From NCBI GenBank assembly GCA_037954325.1, contig JBBMNZ010000035.1, positions 925,001 through 989,000 on the forward strand: a DNA stretch of 64,000 nucleotides, given 5' to 3'. Shown in pieces: positions 56,360 through 64,000 of the stretch. The DNA comes from Fistularia commersonii (Eukaryota > Chordata > Actinopteri > Syngnathiformes > Fistulariidae). The notes under the pieces are model-generated. The model did no database searches. It worked only from the letters and a program-made list of their open reading frames with translations, and was not told the DNA's origin. Position numbers and translations under genes: made by a program. How positions within the stretch are numbered: the first letter of the stretch is position 1; every line of letters starts with the position of its first letter.

Positions 56360-58130
56360 CGGGATGTGAATGGATGAATGTTTCTATTTGATGTGTGAAT
56401 GAGTGAATGAATTGTTGACATGTGAATGAGGGAGTGAATGTGTCCGTATTGTGAATGAATGAATGTTTCATGTATGGACGAGTGAATGAATGGTTACATG
56501 TCTCCATATTTCATGTGAATGAGTGAATGAATGGTTTGTTGTGTGAATGAGAGGGTGAGTGTTTGTATGTCTCAATGTGACATGTGAGTGAGTGAATGAA
56601 TGGTTTGTTGTGTGAATGACTGAATGTTATTTGGACTTGTGAATGAGAGAGTGAATGTATGGATATTTATGTGTGACATATGAATGAATGAATGAATGAA
56701 TGAATAGTTGACTTGTGAATGAAAGGATGGCTGTCTCTGGGACACGCGAATGAATGAATGAATGAATAAATGATTGTTTATATAAGTGAATGAGTGAATG
56801 TTTTTTTGACTTGAGAGAGTGAATGTCTTCGTTATGTGAATGAATGAATGTTTTATGCATGAACGTGTGAATGAATGTTACATGTCTCCATATTACATGT
56901 GAATGAGTGAATGAATGGTTAGATGTGTGATTGAGTGAATGTGTTTTGGACTTGTGAATGACAGAGTGAATGTATGCATATTTAGATGTGACTTGTGAAT
57001 GAATGAATGATTAGCTGACATATTGATGAAATGGAGAATGTATCTGTGACATGTGGATGAATGAATGAATGCATGTTTTATTTATCAATGAGTGAATGGA
57101 TGGTTTGTTGTGAGAATGAGAGGGTGAATGTATGCATATCTGTGTATGACGTGAGAATGAATGAATAGTGGACATGTGAATGAAAGGGTGGGTGTCTCTG
57201 AAAGTGTCTCTGTGGATGAATGAATGGTTTTATACATGAATGAGCGAATGAATGTTACATGTCTCCATATTTCATATGAATTAATGAATTAACAGCTCAC
57301 ATGTGAATGAAAGGATGAATGTCTCTGTGACAAGTGGATGAATGAATGAATGAATGAATGAATGGTTTTATGTATGAATGAGCAAGTGAATGGTTACATG
57401 TCTCCATAATTCATGTGAATGAGTGAATGAATGGTTTTTGTGTGAATGAGAGGGTGAATGCATGCGTATCTGTGTATGATGTGTGAAAGAATGAATGTTT
57501 TTGTGAATGAGAGGGTGAATGTATGCATATTTATTTATGACGTGAGAATGAATGAATGAATTAATGAACGAATGGTTGCCTTTGAATGAAAGGATGAATG
57601 TCTCTGTGACAAGTGGATGAATGAATGTTTTTATGTGTGAATGAGTGAACAAATGGTTCATTGTGTGAATGAGAGGATGAATGTATGCATATATGTGTAC
57701 GATGTGTGAATGAATGAATGAATGAATGTTGACATGTGAATGAGAGAGTGGATGTGTCCGTATTGTGAATGAATGAATGTTTCATGTATGGACGTGTGAA
57801 TGAATGGTTACATGTCTCCATATTACATGTGAATGAGTGAATGAATGGTTTGTTGTGTGAGTGAGAGGGTGAATGTATGCATATTTGTGTATGATGTGAG
57901 AATGAATGAATGAATGGTTTTATGTAAGAATGAGTGAATGAATGGTTTGCTGTGTGAATGAGAGGGTGAATGGTTGCATGTCTCTATGTAGTGTGTGAAT
58001 GAGTGAATGAATGAATGAATGTGAATGTGATGGAACCCCGATATGCAAATTTGAGGTTTAACGGTTCCATGTGTCCCTTTGTTGTGTGAATGAGTGAATG
58101 TTTGACTTGTGAATGAGAGGGTGAATGTTA
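56360..58130. repeat. GTGAATGAATGAATGG / ACATGTCTCCATAT minisatellite
   Basis: About 1.75 kb combining GTGAATGAGAGGGTGAATG, GTATGCATATTT, GGTTACATGTCTCCATATT and GTGAATGAGTGAATGAATGG modules. Reversed, these match the CATTCAC/ACATACAACC modules at 4744-6150 and the relatives at 31931-32615. Confidence 0.93.
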
Positions 58131-58253
58131 GTCAGCCGTCCAATGAGAGGTCCAGGCTGGACCCCGCCTCCAAAATAGGCTCCGCCCCCTTGACCTCCTC
58201 AGGTCAGAGCAGGAGGACAAGAAGAACCTCAGCTTCCTCGGCTTCCAACCGTC

Positions 58254-58281
58254 AACACACACACACACACACACACACACA
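58254..58281. repeat. (AC)n microsatellite
   Basis: About 14 AC units. Confidence 0.95.
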
Positions 58282-58865
58282 CCGGCGTGACCTGAATCCG
58301 CCGCACCTGCCGGATGCCGGCGAGGCCCCGGAATGGCGGCGTGGAGCTCCTCTGATCGGTTCTTCACGTCAACATCAGCAGAGCGTTGCCGACGGCGACC
58401 GGCGGGACGGCGGCGAGTCCCACCTGTCGTAGGGAAGATGAAGCGTGGAGACGGAGGAGGACGATTTAATATTCATGGCGCCGGAGGAATATTCACGGCG
58501 GAGGAACGACCGATGGTTCCTCAGGACGAGCCTGATGTTGTGGTGAACGGAGGACAAACAGGAAGTAGATGCAGCGCCTCGACAAAATCGAAGAAGAAAA
58601 CAAACTCCACTTCCTGTCCTGGTTCTCTTCATGTTCTCTCCATGTTCTCCTGTTCTTCTGCCGTGAATGAACGAGTGTGACGGTCCGGCGTGTTCCTCAC
58701 GCGGGTTCGGCCGCCGTCCTCCGTGACCTCCGGCTGAAAGGAAGTAGATGGAGCTCCTCAAGGCCGCCGCCAAATGACACGCCGAACATCACTTAACAGC
58801 GCTTTGAAATCAGAAAAACATTTCTTTCCAAGATACTGTGGACGTACCTGTCAGAGGATGCTAGT
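58282..58865. other. Intergenic spacer, nothing recognised
   Basis: GC-rich single-copy-like sequence with overlapping chance frames; no supported exon. Confidence 0.5.
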
Positions 58866-58938
58866 ACACACTCACGCACACACTCACACACTCACACACA
58901 CACTCACACACACACACACTCACACACACACACACTCA
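58866..58938. repeat. (AC)n with TC interruptions
   Basis: ACACACTCACAC-type imperfect repeat. Confidence 0.93.
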
Positions 58939-59009
58939 GTTTCACAGAAGGCGGAAATAAATTGCGAATAGTCTAATCCAACTAACAGCTCCAGCACCAC
59001 TACATCAGG

Positions 59010-59625
59010 AGTACCTGGTACCCTGTACTTCCTTAGTACCTGGTACCCTGTACTTCTTTAGTACTAGGTACACTGTATTTTTTTAGTACCTTGTACCCTG
59101 TACTTCCTTAGTACCTGGTGCTCTGTAGTTCTTTAGTACCTTGTACCCTGTACTTCCTTAGTACCTGGTGCTCTGAAGTTCTTTAGTACCTGGTGCCCTG
59201 TACTTCCTTAGTACCTGGTACCCTGTACTTCTTTAGTACTAGGTACACTGTATTTTTTTAGTACCTGGTACCCTGTACTTCCTTAGTACCTGGTGCTCTG
59301 AAGTTCTTTAGTACCTGGTACCCTGTGCTTCCTTAATTCCTGATACCCTGTACTTCTTTAGGACTTGGTACACTGTAATATCTTAGTACCTGGTATCCTG
59401 TACTTCTTCAGTGCATGGCGCCCTGTACTCCTCTCATACTTGTTACCTGGTGCTGCTTCAGCATTTGGTACCCTGTACTTCTTTAGCACCTGGTACCCCG
59501 TTCTTCTTTCGTACCTTGTACTTTGTACTTCTTTAGTACCCGTTACCCCATACGTCTTTGGTACCTGGTGCCCGGTACTTCTTTAATACTTTGCATCTGG
59601 TACTTCTTTAGTATGGTGCTTCCCC
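59010..59625. repeat. 25-bp minisatellite TAGTACCTGGTACCCTGTAC
   Basis: About 23 copies of a unit TTAGTACCTGGTACCCTGTA followed by CTTCC or CTTCT. Copies vary at several sites and most keep the palindromic GGTACC or the half GTACC. Confidence 0.94.
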
Positions 59626-59629
59626 AGTC

Positions 59630-60130
59630 CACAGGTCCAGCACCGCTCCACTGTGCTAGGTTCTTTCTGGGTGTCCATCAGGGATAGTACTCTGTATCCC
59701 ATACTTCTTTGGTAGCTGGACCCCTGTACTTCTTTAATACCTCGTACCTAGTACTTCTTTAGTATGCCACTTTCTCCACTCCATACTTCAGGGACAACTC
59801 AACTGGACTGGGTTCCTTTTCAGGACCTCGTACCCTGTACGATTGGCGCTTCTCCACTCCACAGTTTCTGCACCACTACACTGGACTAGGCTCCTTTTGG
59901 GAGTGTATCAGGGATAGTACCTTGTACCCTGTAGTTTTTTTATGGTACCCGGAGTCACCTGGTACTTCTTCTGTACTTGGAACCCAATACTGCTTAAGTA
60001 TGGCAGTCCACAGTTTCAGCACAAGTCTGCTGTTCTGGGTTCTTCCTGGGTGTCCATCAGGGATAGTATCCGGTACCTCTACTCCTTCAGTAGCTCCTCT
60101 GGTGAGGTTCCAAGTGAACCAAGCAGATAC
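59630..60130 (+). repeat. GGTACC dispersed family, clustered copies
   Basis: Four diverged copies of a module with ACTGGGTTCTTTCTGGGTG, TCCATCAGGGATAGTACC and a GGTAC end, near 59640, 59765, 59875 and 60020. Related copies lie near 2027 (+), 35395 (-) and 61925 (+). The 25-bp array at 59010-59625 seems to be an amplified piece of it. Confidence 0.7.
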
Positions 60131-61924
60131 TAATATGATTATGTCAGGAGTGTCGTCACGATGTGCAGATACCCAACCGTCACGTTTCAAAAGAACCTGC
60201 TGGAGCGCTACATGTTAGCATGGCTATTAGAATGTAGCCTTCTCTTGCTTTCTTGTGACAAGAAGCCTCGAGGCATCCTGGTGAGACCACGATGGCCGGT
60301 ATGGTTCTACCTATGTGGTTCCCCACATGACCAGAAATGATATTGTGCACTTGTTCAATATTTTTTTTACCGCTCATTTCATCCGCTAGAAGCTACGGGC
60401 GGTTAAACAGCAGGGAAATGCGGTTACTGTGGGTCAGGGTCGGGGGGGGAGGCAGCATCTGACGGGTATGGCCGGTTTGAGACCCGCTGGTTTCTGTCAA
60501 TGCTCTAAAGATCCGTGATGTTAGTGAAGGGACCCTCATGTGTCTTTCTTCCATAATCCAAGGCTGTAATTTCAGGCACTCAAAGTCATCTGAGCGACTG
60601 GCATCACAATAATAGCAAATTACAGCCCGGAACGAGCTGAGGCTGGAATTGCTCTCCAGCAAAGCTCTGCGAGCAATTTCCTCTACTTTTTTTTTTTTTT
60701 TTTTTGTTACAGACAACTGAAGATGGAGGCTTCAAAGATCTCCCATAAAGAAAATATGACAGCGTTTTGTCCCCCCGCCACCCCTCCAACCTCGCCACTC
60801 CTGCAGATGTGAGGACGTTTCCTTGCGATTTCTAAAAAAAAAACCCTTCGGTGGTAGCAAGTGAGTGACAAGGAAGCGGTGAAGGTGGCTGCTTTCCACC
60901 ATCCATTTGGCAAGTGTCCATCCATCTTCTGCCTCTTGTCTACTCTCTGGATCCTACTGGTTGATACTTCCACCGGCGATACTGATGTGCCGTATCCGTC
61001 GGTATGCTAAAGCGTAGCATTGATGGGTCCGCTTTGTTGTCGTAGCAACGTTTGGTGGTTACTTTCAGACTTTCATCTGACCTGGCCGACCCTTTCCAGG
61101 TCACATCTTTGACCTTCAACGCCCCCCTTGTCGTCGCTCCTTGCAGATGTTTTCCTTCTGCGCATCTTCGGGGGAGGTTGGAAGACGTGACCCCGGTACC
61201 TTCACCTCCGTCCCGCTGCCGCCGCTGAGATTATTTCCCATTAGCGCTCGGCGGCGAGGTCGTTTGTAGCGGCGGGACCCGCTGAGCACCGGGTCAGCCG
61301 CGGCGCCCTCGTCCCTTTGTTAGCATAGCATCCGGCGGTGGGCGGGAGGTGGAGTGGGGGGTCTAATGGGCCTCTGCTGCACCGTCCTCTTCGATTCCAG
61401 GTTATGAGCTCCGAGACGGTTGCACTTCCGTAAATAGCGCTTTGACAGGAAGGAAGAGATCTGTCGGTGAAAGCGAAGGCGTGCTTTTAGTTGAGGGCAG
61501 CCGTCGGGTCGCTAACCGGAACACTCCCCTGCTGAACCGTCAGAGGTTCTTGGCAGTTTCCAGGGTTTTGTGCCAAATACAAGTTGCACCCTGGAGACGG
61601 CGCCCTACCTACCGCCGCAGGACTTTCTTTTTTTTTTCCTTTTAATGCTTCGTCGCACTCTCGCCCTCTTTGCCTCCCCGTTAGCCGACTCCCCACCCGC
61701 ACGGGCTGGACTTTATCTGAATCCATCTAGAAGGACGGCCCCTGAAGATACAAGGGGGGGGACGGAGAAGATACCATCTGCCGCGGCTCACAAAAGGAAA
61801 TGTTCCGGTTATTTACGTCGGCCGTCGTTCCCCCGCCAGCAACTCAGAGGAGCTTTTTAACAGCGAACTCGACGGTCGGAAGGGTTTTTCTTTTTGTCTG
61901 ATTTGGATCTTCTCCATGCTGCAA
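60131..61924. other. Intergenic, nothing recognised as a gene
   Basis: Near 60200 a CTACATGTTAGCATGGCTA segment continues into TGTAGCCTTCTCTTGCTTTC, and it recurs near 62070 together with the GGTACC family. Poly(T) lies at about 60689-60706 and a shorter T run near 61625. Confidence 0.5.
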
Positions 61925-62110
61925 CTCCCGCACAACTTGGTTCCTTCTGGATGTCCATCAGGGGACGATACCAAGGTACAAGGTACTTTTGGTGAGCAGA
62001 TGCAAGAAGGTGACGTCGGCGAACCCATCGGCCGGAGTATTTCATTACTGAAGGAAAAAAATGCTCGTGCATGCTAGCAGCCATGCTAGCATGTAGCCTT
62101 CCCTTGCTTT
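61925..62110 (+). repeat. GGTACC dispersed family, distal copy
   Basis: GGTTCCTTCTGGATGTCCAT, then AGGTACAAGGTAC, and then CATGCTAGCATGTAGCCTTC. The order of modules parallels 60020-60240, showing that the family unit is at least about 200 bp. Confidence 0.65.
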
Positions 62111-62152
62111 GCAGGGACAGTCAGCCAGGTATGGAGCAGATAGTCTACTCAC

Positions 62153-62474
62153 GTAAGTCACGGCACTTCTTCCATGTTGACTCCGCCCACATTTGGGGGA
62201 GGGGCTACAAACCCTCAGGTGATTTTGCCGGAGGTGCGGAAAAGCGGTGACGTTAGCTTCGGCCTCTGCTAGCAGCTTCTCCGCCTCCGACCGGTCTTCA
62301 CGAGCTCCAGCCGTGGACCAGAAGAACCGGGGCAAAGTCCCTCCGGCCTTTTGCGCTACGATCCTCGGCTCTCGCTCGTTAATCAGGCGGCGTCCGACTC
62401 GCTCAAGGTCAAAGTCGGGTCGACCTTCTTCGCTAACGTTTTGGAAGGTTGAGCCTCCGCTAGCCATTCGTCTG
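62153..62474 (-). CDS. Possible exon B of an unrecognised minus-strand gene
   Basis: The acceptor CACTCTTCGCCCTCCAG|C has a good pyrimidine tract. About 107 codons stay open to TTAC|GTGAGT at 62152; an earlier, weaker donor is AGG|GTTTGT at 62212. The frame includes RRMASGGSTFQNVSEEGRPD, FDLERVGRRLINEREPRIVA, LPRFFWSTAGAREDRSEAEK and LLAEAEANVTAF. Composition is charged and protein-like, and the phase fits exon A. No family is recognised, the last part looks non-coding, and both other orientations also have long frames, so this remains tentative. Confidence 0.3.
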
Positions 62475-62577
62475 CTGGAGGGCGAAGAGTGTGGAGGCAC
62501 TTTGTCCTTCGATGTTCGAGACGAGGAACAAAGAGGACGAGCGCGAGTTTGGGGTGATGCCAGGGAATCACAAAAGT

Positions 62578-62608
<31 letters not shown>
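62578..62608. repeat. (AC)n microsatellite
   Basis: About 15 AC units, lying in the putative intron between candidate exons A and B. Confidence 0.95.
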
Positions 62609-62611
<3 letters not shown>

Positions 62612-62654
62612 GGATGTACAGCAAACGGCTAATCAGAGTTGCTAGCATCCGCAC

Positions 62655-62716
62655 CTTCTCAGCGGCTGGTTGGTCGTCTCCTGTCCTTGGCTGCCTTCCT
62701 CCACCGTGTCTTGTTC
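62655..62716 (-). CDS. Possible exon A of an unrecognised minus-strand gene
   Basis: 62 bp bounded by CAGCTCCAAG|GAAC and GAGAAG|GTGCGG. The open frame reads EQDTVEEGSQGQETTNQPLR plus two bases (AG). Those two bases plus C from the next candidate exon give Ser and keep the frame. It is acidic and Gln-rich. The 180-bp gap to exon B contains (TG)n on the transcript strand, as do several introns in this window. I do not recognise the protein. Confidence 0.25.
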
Positions 62717-62759
62717 CTTGGAGCTGATTGGAAAATAAAATGGAATTAGCAACCTCCAC

Positions 62760-62865
62760 TACACACACACACACACACACACACGGCTCCTTTTTAATGC
62801 ACGCTTTTATTTTCAAAGAAATTTACTGCCTGCAACGACTACATTTGTACAAGCGAGTATAATTA

Positions 62866-62918
<53 letters not shown>
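62760..62918. repeat. Two (AC)n microsatellites
   Basis: AC runs at about 62760-62784 and 62869-62918. Confidence 0.96.
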
Positions 62919-62921
<3 letters not shown>

Positions 62922-63044
62922 TCTGAACGTGTCCTTTATCTATATGAGATATTGATTAGCTTATAATTTCATTTCCTCTCTCAGAAAACAATCGTCCTCC
63001 CTGTTGAGCTTCATCCATTTCTTTAGTTTTACCTCGATGACGCG

Positions 63045-63103
<59 letters not shown>

Positions 63104-63219
63104 AAAATCCCACTCTGAGAACTCTTCCTTCCCTCGCCCCTCAAACGTCTGCCTCTGCTTGGCATGATGAATGGGCGCTCAAGCCAATCAATTCTATTTA
63201 GATAAGCTGGACTCCCAGG

Positions 63220-63257
<38 letters not shown>
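63045..63257. repeat. Two (GT)n microsatellites
   Basis: GT runs at about 63045-63100 and 63222-63257. The first is complementary to the AC run at 62869-62918, about 126 bp away. Confidence 0.96.
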
Positions 63258-63260
<3 letters not shown>

Positions 63261-63361
63261 GAGTTATTCCACACACAGGCCCAAGGTTACTGTGGTTTTG
63301 GGATGCTCTCCAGCTTGATGTTTCACAAGCGGGACCAGAAGTTAGCAGCATCTGTGCTAGT

Positions 63362-63428
63362 GGAACCTGAAGGAACCTGAAGGAACCTGAAGGAACCTGA
63401 AGGAACCTGAAGGAACCTGAAGGAACAA
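63362..63428. repeat. GGAACCTGAA decamer repeat
   Basis: About seven tandem copies of GGAACCTGAA. A T run follows at about 63440-63452. Confidence 0.94.
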
Positions 63429-63617
63429 AGTAGAAGAAGTTTTTTTTTTTTTTAAACTGCTGATTAATTATGCAAGGAAAAAAAAAAAATCAGCTGGTTG
63501 CCGGCGGCGCGGCCCCGGGGTCGGCTAGCCTGAACAGCTAAGGAGTTAGCACGCCGATGTTAGCCTGCTGATGTTAGCATGTTGATGTTAGCATGCTGAT
63601 GTTGTCCTCCTTCCCAG

Positions 63618-63727
63618 GTTCTCTCCAGGTCCAAGGATGGACAGGTGACCGGGTCAAACTCCGCCTCTTGGTGAAGAAACCGAACGATGACGTGCATCTT
63701 GTGCGTGAAAACACGCTGAAAATATAA
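63618..63727 (+). CDS. Possible terminal exon, unknown gene (weak)
   Basis: A strong acceptor (GTCCTCCTTCCCAG|G) opens a frame reading VQGWTGDRVKLRLLVKKPND then DVHLVRENTLKI and TAA at 63725, with AATAAA at 63735-63740. That layout suits a last exon. Against it, GACAGGTGACC..CTCCGCCTC is a common non-coding word in fish DNA, no family is recognised, and no upstream exon was found. Confidence 0.15.
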
Positions 63728-63740
63728 TCATAAAAATAAA

Positions 63741-64000
63741 CTCCTCCGGAGCTTCTCGTCTTCTCCGTCTCCAAACATCTCGTCCGTCCGGAAGCGGATG
63801 CTTTGCGCAACAGCGCCACCCTGTGGTCGCACCGAGGAGAAAGAGGTTTAATTATCCCAGAAGATATTTAATACGAGCCGCTTCTGTCGTCGGGTTCCTG
63901 GTGGAGGAGAGAAGGTTTAATTAATGAGGAGATAAGAAAAACTAAATTGTCATTAATGTGTGTTTAAAACCTCAGGAAGGTTTTTACGTCGTTGTTAATC
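63741..64000. other. Window end, nothing recognised
   Basis: Single-copy-like sequence containing CAGCGCCACCCTGTGGTCGC, a word frequent in fish non-coding DNA. Confidence 0.5.

Noticed and set aside
1..64000. tRNA genes
   Set aside because: Looked for B-box-like GGTTCGANTCC with a paired A-box; isolated partial matches (near 20634 and 33720) lack a cloverleaf context.

Overview
The window looks like nuclear DNA from a teleost fish, probably a percomorph; the species cannot be told. The evidence is: split vertebrate-type coding exons with GT..AG introns, very dense (AC)n/(GT)n microsatellites, many minisatellites, the TTAGC/GCTAAC and GCTGTCAATCA words common in fish intergenic DNA, and fragments of fish-typical transposons (Tigger/pogo, hAT, L2-like LINE, a 5S-derived piece). 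There are no operons, ribosome binding sites or CRISPR arrays.

The one gene I can identify firmly is the 5' part of galnt10 (polypeptide N-acetylgalactosaminyltransferase 10) on the minus strand. Exon 1 (19093-19293), exon 2 (7631-7733), exon 3 (4499-4637) and exon 4 (4229-4395) join in phase and encode the first 203 residues: cytosolic tail, membrane anchor, stem with a polyalanine run, and the start of the catalytic domain. The rest lies beyond position 1. A compact promoter (TATA, ETS and CCAAT motifs) lies at 19441-19530.

Introns 1, 2 and 4 (7734-19092, 4638-7630 and 1-4228) are mostly tandem repeats. Exon 2 is closely bracketed by (GT)23 and (AC)29, which could pair in the pre-mRNA.

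From 19.6 to 64 kb no gene is recognised. The layout is: an AT-rich block (19.6-20.4 kb); a duplicated 257-bp block with a ~51-bp minisatellite (20.8-23.5 kb); GAAT, PBX/MEIS-like, CCAAT and nuclear-receptor-like arrays (25-30.5 kb); a very homogeneous 41-bp minisatellite (31.2-31.9 kb); a transposon graveyard (37.4-40.9 kb) with further fragments at 44.5, 49, 50-51 and 52.1 kb; and more minisatellites (51.1, 53.2, 56.4-58.1, 59.0-60.0 kb). A few intervals look like splice-bounded exons (42958-43027; 62655-62716 with 62153-62474; 45426-45528; 63618-63727), but I recognise no family in them and they are tentative.

I found no clearly new biological system. The most interesting points are exon 2 and its complementary repeats, several arrays that each multiply a different transcription-factor-like motif, minisatellites that seem to descend from one dispersed fish repeat, a DNA-binding-domain-only Tigger ORF, and the phase-consistent exon pair near 62.4 kb.
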